DNA of 64,000 bases from Pseudophaeobacter flagellatus (GTDB lineage: Bacteria > Pseudomonadota > Alphaproteobacteria > Rhodobacterales > Rhodobacteraceae). Position 1 is the first letter of the stretch. Every line of letters begins with the position of its first letter. The notes under the pieces are model-generated. The model did no database searches. It worked only from the letters and a program-made list of their open reading frames with translations, and had not been told where the DNA came from. A program made the translations under genes and the position numbers. Below, piece after piece: positions 34,285 through 42,214 of this stretch. The stretch is from NCBI RefSeq assembly GCF_021228235.1, contig NZ_JAJQRG010000015.1, positions 1 through 64,000 on the forward strand, written 5' to 3'.

Positions 34285-35328
34285 TCACGCCACGCGGGCG
34301 CGATGTTTCTTGTGTTTCTGGAGCCACGCATCAGCAAAACGCAGCACCTCTTCTTTTGTTGTTGTCGGCCCAAGTGAGACGCGCACGGCGCCCTGAGCGA
34401 TCTCTTCGTCAAATCCCATTGCGCGCAACACCGCACTGGCGCGCACCTTGCCACTGGAACAGGCAGACCCGGCACTGATGGCAAAGCCCGCAAGGTCCAT
34501 CTGCATGACCTGGGTTTCGCCCTTCCAGCCGGGGACGGCAAAGCAAGAGGTATTGGGCAGGCGCGCACTGTCTTTGCCAATACAGATAAGCTCTGGAGCG
34601 CCAGCCACAAGGGCCTCTTCCATCAGGTCGCGCAGCTCTGTCACGCGTTCCCAGGTGCCATCAGCCAATTGCCGGGCTGCCGCTTCGGCAGCCGCGCCAA
34701 AGCCTGCAATGCCAATGGTGTTTTCGGTGCCCGAGCGGCGACCCATTTCCTGACCGCCGCCGCGAATTTGCGCGGCAAGATCGGTGCCGCGCGGCATCAC
34801 CACGGCACCAACGCCCTTTGGCCCGCCCAGTTTATGGGCGGAGATCAGGGCCATCTGAACCCCCATCCAATTAAAGGCGATTGGCAGCTTGCCAAAGCCC
34901 TGGGTCATGTCGCTCACCGCGAGCCCCTGCGGCAAATCCTGCACAACACCGGTTTCGGAATTGGCAAGCTGCAGGGCAGCATTCTCCACCGCATCTGGCG
35001 CGACATGCCCTGAGGGCAAAGTCGACAATTCTTCGCTTGTCCAGGCTCTTACAGCATCATGCTCAATCGCAGCTGCGCTTAGTTTCCGCCCCGCCAGCGC
35101 CAGAGAGGCCCCTTCGGTAGAGCCAGAAGTAAAGACAATATCGGCACCATCCGCCCCAAAGGCCGCCGCAATCTGCGCCCGCGCACGTTCCACCACGGCC
35201 TTGGCGGCCCGCCCTTCGGCATGTACCGAAGATGGATTGCCGCAATGCTCCATCGCCGCAATCATGGCGGCGCGTGCATCCGGGTGCAACGGGGTCGTTG
35301 CATTATGATCCAGGTAAACCCGTGTCAT
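34285..35328 (-). CDS. NifS/IscS-type cysteine desulfurase
   Basis: A 347-residue PLP enzyme of group I. The PLP lysine is Lys166 in LISAHKLGGPKG, and the persulfide Cys290 lies in ISAGSACSSGKV, on the mobile loop that marks IscS/NifS enzymes. The N-terminus VYLDHNATTPLHP is typical. It is shorter than E. coli IscS (404). It stands between iscR and sufB, so the operon encodes two cysteine desulfurases of different classes, the other being SufS at its far end. Confidence 0.9.
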   Translation of the reverse strand: MTRVYLDHNATTPLHPDARAAMIAAMEHCGNPSSVHAEGRAAKAVVERARAQIAAAFGADGADIVFTSGSTEGASLALAGRKLSAAAIEHDAVRAWTSEELSTLPSGHVAPDAVENAALQLANSETGVVQDLPQGLAVSDMTQGFGKLPIAFNWMGVQMALISAHKLGGPKGVGAVVMPRGTDLAAQIRGGGQEMGRRSGTENTIGIAGFGAAAEAAARQLADGTWERVTELRDLMEEALVAGAPELICIGKDSARLPNTSCFAVPGWKGETQVMQMDLAGFAISAGSACSSGKVRASAVLRAMGFDEEIAQGAVRVSLGPTTTKEEVLRFADAWLQKHKKHRARVA

Positions 35329-35382
35329 AGAAACATCTTTTCTTGTTCCAAAGGAGCGGGAATTTGCAGCAGTCCCATTGTG

Positions 35383-35844
35383 CTATTCCGCGTCTACGAC
35401 AGAAAACAAGCCGGGAACCGCAGGACAGGGGGCCAGATCGTTCTGAATGACATCCGACAGCCTTGTTTGGTGCAGGAAGACATAGACATGGGCGCTGAGA
35501 CTTTGCCATAAACGGTTGGACAGTGATTGCGCCCGACTACCGCTAGTCCCACCCGATACCCCTGCCCCTACGTGCATCGCATCAACCGTTTCATCCACCG
35601 CGCTCAAGATATCGACGACGCGAATTTCCGATGCCGGACGCGCCAGACGATAGCCGCCGCCGGGGCCGCGCACCGATGTCACCAGCTCGGCCCGGCGCAA
35701 TTTCACGAAGAGCTGTTCCAGATAGGGCAGCGATACATTCTGACGCTTGGAAATATCGCCAAGCACCACCAAAGCATCGCCCGGTTGCAGCGCAATATCT
35801 GCCAACGCGACCATGGCATAGCGACCTTTGGTAGAAAGCTTCAT
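35383..35844 (-). CDS. iscR: Rrf2/IscR-type regulator lacking the three cluster cysteines
   Basis: A 153-residue winged-helix repressor heading the suf operon. The N-terminus MKLSTKGRYAMVALADIA and the wing SVRGPGGGYRLARPA match IscR closely. E. coli IscR binds [2Fe-2S] through three Cys in a loop near residues 92-104. Here that loop (MHVGAGVSGGTSGSR) has none, and the only Cys in the protein is Cys140. Rhodobacter IscR is known to differ in the same way. It probably represses the suf operon in response to iron or cluster status. Confidence 0.87.
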   Translation of the reverse strand: MKLSTKGRYAMVALADIALQPGDALVVLGDISKRQNVSLPYLEQLFVKLRRAELVTSVRGPGGGYRLARPASEIRVVDILSAVDETVDAMHVGAGVSGGTSGSRAQSLSNRLWQSLSAHVYVFLHQTRLSDVIQNDLAPCPAVPGLFSVVDAE

Positions 35845-35948
35845 CTTTCCATCTCTCCAAACATTGGTTTCAGCGCGAAAACATTGACCTTTTCCGCCTG
35901 AGTGCGTATCTCAGCGTCACGGTGCAATGCAATGGCCTGCGCCAGCAA

Positions 35949-35963
35949 TTAGAATTGTTCTAA
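35949..35963. promoter_or_regulatory. ICE-box-like palindrome (candidate Irr site) upstream of iscR-suf
   Basis: TTAGAATTGTTCTAA is a perfect TTAGAA-N3-TTCTAA inverted repeat, the shape of the alphaproteobacterial iron-control element bound by Irr. It lies 105 bases before iscR and 72 before the divergent hydrolase gene. A second candidate, TGATGGAATTCGTCA at 35970-35984, has the TGA-N9-TCA shape of RirA sites. No Irr or RirA gene is in the window. Confidence 0.62.
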
Positions 35964-36034
35964 GATGACTGATGGAATTCGTCAAGTATTCCTGAACAGC
36001 ATCTGCAGAAAATGAGAGTAGGATTAACCCACCC

Positions 36035-36688
36035 ATGCCTGAGGTCATTTTCCCCGGACCCGAAGGCCGCCTGGAAGGCCGCTATCACCCGCAAAAAGAA
36101 AAAGACGCGCCTATCGCCATTGTTCTGCATCCGCACCCCCAGTTTGGCGGCACCATGAACAACAAGGTCGTCTACAATCTGCATTATGCATTTTACAACA
36201 TGGGATTCACCGTTTTACGGTTTAATTTCCGTGGCGTAGGTCGTTCGCAAGGCGAATACGATCAGGGCATCGGAGAGCTGTCAGACGCAGCATCTGCGCT
36301 GGATTACCTGCAATCGATGAACAACAACTCCAAGCATTGCTGGGTTGCTGGGTTCTCCTTTGGAGCCTGGATCGGAATGCAGCTGCTGATGCGCCGCCCT
36401 GAAATCACCGGCTTCATCTCAGTGGCACCGCCCGCCAACATGTATGATTTCTCATTCCTGGCGCCCTGCCCCTCCTCTGGGTTGATCATCAACGGCAGCG
36501 CCGACCGCGTGGCACCGCCTGCGGATACGGTCAACCTGGTGAGCAAACTGCATGAGCAAAAAGGTATTACCGTCACCCACACCGAGGTGGAGGGCGCCGA
36601 TCATTTCTTCCAGGGCGAACACATGGATACATTGATGGGTCACACCACCGATTATGTGAAACGCCGCCTGACCGAGAATTCGCGCTGA
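36035..36688 (+). CDS. Alpha/beta hydrolase (COG2945 type)
   Basis: A 217-residue hydrolase. The oxyanion region is IVLHPHPQFGGTMNNKVV, FNFRGVGRSQGEYD follows, the nucleophile Ser lies in VAGFSFGAWIG near residue 107, the acid in INGSADRVAPP and the His in EGADHFFQG. This is the COG2945 pattern; natural substrates are unknown. It is divergent from iscR and heads a three-gene unit with the small protein and the tandem-HD protein. Confidence 0.85.
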   Translation: MPEVIFPGPEGRLEGRYHPQKEKDAPIAIVLHPHPQFGGTMNNKVVYNLHYAFYNMGFTVLRFNFRGVGRSQGEYDQGIGELSDAASALDYLQSMNNNSKHCWVAGFSFGAWIGMQLLMRRPEITGFISVAPPANMYDFSFLAPCPSSGLIINGSADRVAPPADTVNLVSKLHEQKGITVTHTEVEGADHFFQGEHMDTLMGHTTDYVKRRLTENSR

Positions 36689-36930
36689 TGAGCACGATCG
36701 AAAAGCTGGGCGAAAAACTGGCGGTCGATACACTCAAGGTACAGGATGCGATCGGTGAGGATCGTTTCTATATGGAGGTTGCCCAGGTTCTTGGGGCAGC
36801 CTCTCAATCCTTGGAAGAGGCCTTCTTGACAGAAATCCGCGTCCGCCTTGCCGAACGCAAAGCCCGTGATTTCATCAGCGCCAAACTGGCGCGGGTTCAA
36901 AATGCGCTGGAAGAGAAAGCCCGCCAATGA
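36688..36930 (+). CDS. Small conserved helical protein
   Basis: An 80-residue protein whose ATG shares a base with the hydrolase stop (TGATG) and whose stop overlaps the HD gene start. It is helical throughout with a mixed charged pattern (LGEKLAVDTLKVQDAIGEDRFY, then LTEIRVRLAERKARDFISAKLARVQ-region). No family was recognised. The tight coupling on both sides supports it as a real gene; a partner role for one of its neighbours is only inferred. Confidence 0.6.
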   Translation: MSTIEKLGEKLAVDTLKVQDAIGEDRFYMEVAQVLGAASQSLEEAFLTEIRVRLAERKARDFISAKLARVQNALEEKARQ

Positions 36931-38096
36931 GCGACCGTCTGCGGGCGCAGTTTTCCTTTCTGCTCGAAGCAGACAGGCTGCGCGGGGTTGAGCGTCAGAA
37001 CCTGATCCTTGATTGCTCTCGCCGTGAAAATTCAGCCGAACACAGCTGGCATCTGGCGCTATACGCGCTTGTCCTGACCCCCTTTGCCGGGCCGCAGGTG
37101 ATGGTGTCGCGGGTCATTCAAATGCTTTTACTGCATGATCTGGTCGAAATCGACGTCGGCGATCACCCCATTGGCGACGAGGTTGACTGGCAGGCCGTGG
37201 CCACAGCCGAAGCCAAGGCGGCAGAGCGGTTATTTGGCCTGCTTCCCGCAGATCAAGGCAAGGCGTTGCACGCGCTTTGGCTTGAATTTGAACAGGCCGA
37301 GAGCCCAGATGCAAAATTCGCCAAACGCCTGGATCATTGCCAGCCCATTTTTCAAACCCTATATGGCAGCGATCCGCTGCCCGATCATGTTGAAGTGGTC
37401 CGGGGCAACCTGTTTGGCGGCCGCGCGACTGCACTTGAAGAAGGTCTTCCAGAGGCTTATTTTCACGCGCTTTACTTGCTAGGGTACGAAAGCGATCACG
37501 ACACAGGTGCACTGCGCGCGCGCCTGCCATTCCTGAATGCGGCGGACGGGCTGAAGTCCGTTTTGCGCGCTACCTGGATTGGCGATGGGTCACGGGAGGA
37601 AAACTCAGCCGAGCACAGCTGGCACATCATGCTCTATGGCTGGATCTTGGGGGAATACGCCTCCACTGACATCGACATTTTCCGCGTTATCAACATGTTG
37701 CTGCTGCATGATATTGTTGAAATAGACGCTGGGGATACCCCCATTCACGGCGCGGTCTCTGCACAGGCTCTGGCAGCACAGGAAGCTGAGGAACAGCAGG
37801 CCGCTGATCGTCTATTTGGCCTGCTGCCCGCGCCACAGGCAACAGAGTTTCGGGCGCTCTGGGATGAGTTTGAAGCAGCAACAAGCGCCGATGCGGTCTA
37901 TGCCAAGGCCATTGACCGGGTGCAGCCAGTTTTGCTGAACCTTCACAACGGTGGCGGAAGCTGGCTGGAGTATGATGTCAGCCTGCAACAGGTCGAGACC
38001 CGCGTTGGCGTCAAAGTCACCCGTGGCGCCCCCGAGGTTTGGACCTATGTACGCGACAAAATCTCCCCATGGTTTGAAGAAAACAAACGGTTATAG
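36927..38096 (+). CDS. Tandem HD-domain protein (two YfbR/HDDC2-like units)
   Basis: A 389-residue protein made of two similar units about 190 residues apart. Each has the metal-binding pattern ENSAEHSWH (His39/His42 and His230/His233), LLHD-VEID (His70-Asp71 and His261-Asp262) and a later Asp (RLDHCQP; AIDRVQP). Single-domain relatives are nucleoside 5'-monophosphatases of the YfbR/HDDC2 type. Both active sites look complete, so this is an internal duplication with both copies kept. The first half has an extra spacer (about 150-205). Substrate unproven. Its gene ends four bases from the convergent amidotransferase. Confidence 0.82.
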   Translation: MSDRLRAQFSFLLEADRLRGVERQNLILDCSRRENSAEHSWHLALYALVLTPFAGPQVMVSRVIQMLLLHDLVEIDVGDHPIGDEVDWQAVATAEAKAAERLFGLLPADQGKALHALWLEFEQAESPDAKFAKRLDHCQPIFQTLYGSDPLPDHVEVVRGNLFGGRATALEEGLPEAYFHALYLLGYESDHDTGALRARLPFLNAADGLKSVLRATWIGDGSREENSAEHSWHIMLYGWILGEYASTDIDIFRVINMLLLHDIVEIDAGDTPIHGAVSAQALAAQEAEEQQAADRLFGLLPAPQATEFRALWDEFEAATSADAVYAKAIDRVQPVLLNLHNGGGSWLEYDVSLQQVETRVGVKVTRGAPEVWTYVRDKISPWFEENKRL

Positions 38097-38100
38097 ATGG

Positions 38101-38907
38101 TTAATCAGGGCAGCTCAGGTCAATATTATGCCCGCCTGGGGCAAAATCCGTAACCTCACTCCCTCTGTCTGACAGGGTCAGAAAACCACCCGGGGGCAAT
38201 TGATGCCAGCCGTCCTGCTCTTGTTCCAGCGGTTCCGACACCACGGCCCAACCCTGCCGCGTGTCGCTCCACCGGTAGTAAAGCGAAGGCGCGATATGAT
38301 CGGAGGAGTAGCGCGCCGCATAAAGCCTTTCCCCATCCGACAAAGCCACCGACAATCGCATATGAGGCGTGGTGCCCCGATTGCGGGACAGAGCCTCCAA
38401 TTTTGCGACAGCCCGCTCCAGGGCGAACAAGGGATTCTGATCCAGCCCTTCCTTCAGGGCCAGCAGAAACAACACCTCGCTATCGGTGGCGCCTTTGCGA
38501 TGGGAGTACAACTCATCGGGGATACACATATCGGCGTAGCGGCGAAACCGTTCAAATCCGCCGACCTGGCCATTGTGCATAAAGGACCAGCGGCCAACGG
38601 CAAAGGGGTGGCAGTTATTGCGGCTAATGGCAGACCCGGTTGAGGCCCGTACATGCGATAGGAACAGCCCGGACTGCACCGGATGGGCCAGTGCGCGCAG
38701 GTTGGTATCGGACCAGGCCGGATAGACATCGCGGTACAGCCCTGGCTCGGCCTTTCGGTCGTACCAGGCGACACCAAAGCCATCCCCATTGGTGCTGGTT
38801 TTGCACTCGGTCGCCTCCTGACTTTGCGCCACAAGAGAGTGACCGGGGCGGGAGATAATGTCTTCTAAAAAGATTGGTGATCCAAGATAAGCGGCCCAAC
38901 GGCACAT
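38101..38907 (-). CDS. Class II glutamine amidotransferase (EgtC-like)
   Basis: A 268-residue N-terminal nucleophile hydrolase. Mature Cys2 (MCRWAAYLG) is the nucleophile. STNGDGFGVAWYD, HVRASTGSAISRNNCHPF and SFMHNGQV supply the glutamine-binding and oxyanion residues of GATase type II. The family includes EgtC, which removes a gamma-glutamyl group in ergothioneine synthesis, but no other ergothioneine genes are nearby, so the substrate is open. Length fits. Confidence 0.82.
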   Translation of the reverse strand: MCRWAAYLGSPIFLEDIISRPGHSLVAQSQEATECKTSTNGDGFGVAWYDRKAEPGLYRDVYPAWSDTNLRALAHPVQSGLFLSHVRASTGSAISRNNCHPFAVGRWSFMHNGQVGGFERFRRYADMCIPDELYSHRKGATDSEVLFLLALKEGLDQNPLFALERAVAKLEALSRNRGTTPHMRLSVALSDGERLYAARYSSDHIAPSLYYRWSDTRQGWAVVSEPLEQEQDGWHQLPPGGFLTLSDRGSEVTDFAPGGHNIDLSCPD

Positions 38908-39214
38908 TGGTCTGATTTCCTAGCGGCTTGTGGTGGGGGGACCAGTCGATTTTGGTCTGTAAGGTTTGGCGGCCTGATACAGCGCCACATGGCCGACGTC
39001 GATTATCTCGATTGCACAGGTACCTGTTCAAAGATGCGGGTTTTTGGTTCCAGAGTTTCCCGACCGATCTGACAATCTAACCTCGCAATATACCATCTTG
39101 GGCAAACCACCTGCGAAAATTTCGCGCCGTGCCGTTTCCGGACTGTCGGAGATTAAAACCTTCGGGTATGGCCAAGGAAGAGCCCCAAAGTTCAGAGCTG
39201 CAGAGGATCCTGAC
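38908..39214. other. Non-coding gap before the SMR gene
   Basis: A 307-base stretch between divergent genes. I see no convincing ORF, tRNA or terminator. A short hairpin (TCCG-GACTGT-CGGA near 39140-39155) lies about 65 bases before the SMR start. SMR exporters are sometimes under guanidine riboswitches, but I could not match the conserved core of any known class here. Confidence 0.4.
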
Positions 39215-39550
39215 ATGCCCATCCACTACCTCTATCTTGTCCTTGCGATCTTGGCAGAGACCATTGGCACCACCGCGCTGCAGGCAAGCCAACAGTTCAC
39301 TCGCCTTGGGCCTTCTCTGGTGGTCATTGTTGCCTATGGTTTTTCGTTTTTCATGTTGGGGCTGGCTTTGAAATACATGCCGGTTGGTCTGGTCTATGCC
39401 ATCTGGGCTGGGCTGGGCATTGTGCTCATTGCCTTTATCGGGTTGGTTATGTTTGGGCAACGCCTGGACCTGCCCGCAATCTTTGGCATTGGCTTGATCC
39501 TCGCCGGCGTGTTGGTCATTCACCTGTTTTCCACCTCTTCCGGTCATTAG
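39215..39550 (+). CDS. Small multidrug resistance (SMR/EmrE-type) exporter
   Basis: A 111-residue four-helix membrane protein. ATG 39215 is preceded by GAGGA. The N-terminus YLYLVLAILAETIGTTAL contains the essential helix-1 Glu14-equivalent (AET). YMPVGLVYAIWAGLGIVLIA is the classical SMR signature. It works as a dimer exchanging protons for cationic compounds. EmrE/Qac-type rather than SugE/Gdx on the signature, but substrate range cannot be read from sequence. Confidence 0.9.
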   Translation: MPIHYLYLVLAILAETIGTTALQASQQFTRLGPSLVVIVAYGFSFFMLGLALKYMPVGLVYAIWAGLGIVLIAFIGLVMFGQRLDLPAIFGIGLILAGVLVIHLFSTSSGH

Positions 39551-39784
39551 CGCCCCTGCCTCAAAGACGCCAAGTGACAGTGCCCGGTCTTTACCGCTCT
39601 TGCGCGCCAGCCTTGCCTCAGCTTAGCCCCAGCCCTGACCCGGTGTTGAACTGGAAAAATTTGCAATCAAATACGCAGTATTGTTGCAGGTTTTACTTCA
39701 CAGGGCCCAGGAGACGTATTTCTGCTGGCCTTTGGTGCGGGTTCGGGCTATGCGCGGCGCAACTTCCTTACAAAGGCTGACGTC

Positions 39785-41605
39785 ATGGACATGCGCAACA
39801 TTGCGATCATTGCTCACGTGGACCACGGTAAAACGACCCTGGTTGATGAGCTTCTGAAACAATCCGGCGCCTTCCGCGAAAACCAGGCTGTGGCAGAACG
39901 TGCCATGGATAGCAACGACCTGGAGCGCGAGCGGGGCATTACCATCTTTGCCAAACCCACCTCGGTGGAATGGAACGGCACACGGATTAACATCGTTGAT
40001 ACCCCCGGCCACGCCGATTTTGGCGGCGAGGTTGAGCGGATCCTGTCGATGGTCGACGGTGTAGTGCTGCTGGTGGATGCCGCTGAAGGCCCGATGCCAC
40101 AGACCAAGTTTGTCACCTCCAAGGCGCTGGCCCTGGGCCTGCGCCCCATTGTGGTGCTGAACAAGGTCGACAAACCCGACGCCGAGCCGGATCGCGCGCT
40201 GGATGAATGCTTTGATCTCTTCGCCTCTCTGGATGCGACCGAAGATCAGCTGGATTTCCCACATATGTATGCCTCTGGTCGCAATGGCTGGGCTGATGCT
40301 GAACTCGACGGTCCCCGCAAGGATCTGCACGCGCTGTACAACTTGATCGTCAACCACGTGCCCGAGCCAAAGCAAATCAAACGCCAGGGCGAAGATTTCC
40401 GCATGCTGGCCACCACCCTGGGTTCTGACCCTTTTGTTGGCCGCCTGCTGACAGGTCGTGTGGAAAGTGGTTCGCTGAAAGTGGGCGCCACCGTGCAGGC
40501 CCTGTCGCGCATTGGCCAAAAGATCGAACAGTTCCGCGTGACCCGCATCCAGGCCTTCCGCGGTCTGGCACAACAGGACATCGAGGAAGCCCAAGCTGGC
40601 GACATCGTTTCTCTGGCAGGCATGACCAAGGCCACCGTGGCCGATACCATCTGTGCCCTCGCCGTAGACGAGGCGCTGGACGCTCAGCCGATCGATCCCC
40701 CCACCATCACCGTGACCTTTGGCATCAACGACAGCCCGCTTGCTGGTCGTGACGGCAAAAAGGTTCAGTCGCGGGTTATCCGTGACCGCCTGATGAAAGA
40801 AGCCGAGGGCAATGTCGCGATCAAGATCACCGATACACCCGGCGGTGACGCCTTTGAAGTTGCCGGCCGTGGCGAACTTCAGATGGGTGTTCTGATCGAA
40901 AACATGCGCCGCGAAGGGTTCGAACTGTCGATCTCGCGTCCGCAGGTTCTGATGAAAGAAGTCGACGGCGTCCGCATGGAGCCAATCGAAGAAGCAACCA
41001 TCGACGTTGATGACGAATACTCCGGTGCGGTGATTGAAAAGATCACTGGCGCCCGCAAAGGTGAGCTGGTCGAGATGCGCCCCGCAGGCGCTGGCAAAAC
41101 CCGTATCATCGCGCATGTGCCCTCGCGTGGGCTCATTGGCTATCACGGCGAATTCCTGACCGACACGCGCGGTACTGGCGTGTTGAACCGCGTGTTCCAC
41201 GGCTGGGCCCCGCACAAGGGCTCTATCCCTGGGCGTCGCGCCGGCGTTCTCTTGTCGATGGAAAGCGGTCAGTCCGTGGCCTATGCACTGTGGAACCTGG
41301 AAGATCGTGGCAAGATGTTCATCGGCTCGCAGGTGGATATCTACACCGGTATGATCATCGGCGAGCACTCGCGAGAAAATGATCTGGAAGTGAACCCGCT
41401 GAAGGGTAAGAAGCTGACCAACGTTCGGGCCTCTGGGACTGACGAAGCGGTACGCTTGACCACGCCGATCACCCTGTCGCTGGAAGAGGCAATCGCCTAT
41501 ATCAATGATGACGAACTGGTTGAAGTTACGCCAAATTCGATCCGTCTGCGCAAGCGCTATCTTGACCCGCATGAACGCAAGCGGATGGCACGCGAAAACG
41601 GCTAA
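39785..41605 (+). CDS. typA: Ribosome-associated GTPase TypA/BipA
   Basis: A 606-residue translational GTPase involved in ribosome assembly and stress adaptation. G1 is [17 protein letters not shown]2 lies in ERGITIF, G3 is [12 protein letters not shown] and G4 is NKVDKP. The elongation-factor-like domains follow, with the BipA C-terminal [21 protein letters not shown] single-gene unit ended by a strong terminator. A long minus-strand ORF across it is a codon-bias shadow. Confidence 0.96.
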   Translation: MDMRNIAIIAHVDHGKTTLVDELLKQSGAFRENQAVAERAMDSNDLERERGITIFAKPTSVEWNGTRINIVDTPGHADFGGEVERILSMVDGVVLLVDAAEGPMPQTKFVTSKALALGLRPIVVLNKVDKPDAEPDRALDECFDLFASLDATEDQLDFPHMYASGRNGWADAELDGPRKDLHALYNLIVNHVPEPKQIKRQGEDFRMLATTLGSDPFVGRLLTGRVESGSLKVGATVQALSRIGQKIEQFRVTRIQAFRGLAQQDIEEAQAGDIVSLAGMTKATVADTICALAVDEALDAQPIDPPTITVTFGINDSPLAGRDGKKVQSRVIRDRLMKEAEGNVAIKITDTPGGDAFEVAGRGELQMGVLIENMRREGFELSISRPQVLMKEVDGVRMEPIEEATIDVDDEYSGAVIEKITGARKGELVEMRPAGAGKTRIIAHVPSRGLIGYHGEFLTDTRGTGVLNRVFHGWAPHKGSIPGRRAGVLLSMESGQSVAYALWNLEDRGKMFIGSQVDIYTGMIIGEHSRENDLEVNPLKGKKLTNVRASGTDEAVRLTTPITLSLEEAIAYINDDELVEVTPNSIRLRKRYLDPHERKRMARENG

Positions 41606-41627
41606 GCCACAGATCGATATGACATTT

Positions 41628-41654
41628 AAAGGGACGCCTTCGGGCGTCCTTTTC
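41628..41654 (+). terminator. Terminator after typA
   Basis: GGACGCC (41632-41638) and GGCGTCC (41643-41649) pair around a stable TTCG tetraloop, preceded by AAAG and followed by TTTTC. Confidence 0.92.
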
Positions 41655-41712
41655 TGTTTCGGGTCCCTGATTGTTACAAACTGGACCAATTCGCATTGGG
41701 GCTGTCCAAAAC

Positions 41713-41748
41713 AAACAGGGCACCCAAATCGGGTGCCCTGTTTATAAA
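41713..41748 (-). terminator. Terminator after the DUF1330 gene
   Basis: AAACAGGGCACCC (41713-41725) pairs perfectly with GGGTGCCCTGTTT (41731-41743), a 13-bp stem with a five-base loop. Its T-run works for the minus-strand gene and may also back up typA termination. Confidence 0.88.
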
Positions 41749-41766
41749 TTCATTGAATTTAAGCAC

Positions 41767-42054
41767 TTACGCCGAGGTTTCCACCACCATCAACTCGCGT
41801 TCAGAGGCGTCGCGTGCATGGCTCAGGGCCTCTTGGTATTCCGGGCTGTGGTAGCAGTCGACTGCAGCCTCGACACTGGGAAAGGTCGCAACCACATTGC
41901 GCGGGCGTTCTTTGCCTTCCAGCTGAACAAACCGGCCGCCACGGGCGATAAATTCACCGCCGGCCTTGGCGATGGCGGGACCGGCCAGTTTGGCGTATTT
42001 GCCATAGGCCTCTTCATCGGTGACGGTGACATGTGCAATCCAAAGTGCGGGCAT
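41767..42054 (-). CDS. DUF1330 domain protein
   Basis: A 95-residue dimeric alpha/beta (ferredoxin-like) domain. IAHVTVTDEEAYGKYAKLA, GGEFIARGGRFVQLEG and VVATFPSVEAAVDCYHSPEYQEAL are the diagnostic blocks of DUF1330. Function of the family is unknown; structures resemble antibiotic-biosynthesis monooxygenases. A single-gene unit with its own terminator. Confidence 0.9.
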   Translation of the reverse strand: MPALWIAHVTVTDEEAYGKYAKLAGPAIAKAGGEFIARGGRFVQLEGKERPRNVVATFPSVEAAVDCYHSPEYQEALSHARDASERELMVVETSA

Positions 42055-42155
42055 GGGGATCCTCCGGTATCGTGCCTAGCTTTTGCGCAGCATAGGTCAT
42101 TACGGGCAGAGGTCGATCATTTTTTTGACCATTCGGTCCAAGTCTGACCCGAGAC

Positions 42156-42195
42156 AAAAAAAGCGCCCTCCAGTCAAATGACTGCGGGCGCTTTT
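42156..42195 (-). terminator. Terminator after alaS
   Basis: AAAAGCGCCC (42159-42168) pairs with GGGCGCTTTT (42186-42195), with an inner CAGTC/GACTG stem. On the minus strand it ends in a T-run, placed 20 bases past the alaS stop. Confidence 0.9.
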
Positions 42196-42214
42196 GTACT
42201 GCTTGTCAGGGCAA

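Noticed and set aside
38908-39214. Guanidine riboswitch before the SMR gene
   Set aside because: Only a short hairpin is present; the conserved core of known guanidine classes is not recognisable.
39698-41689. A 663-residue minus-strand frame
   Set aside because: Shadow of typA caused by GC-rich third codon positions; no family resemblance.
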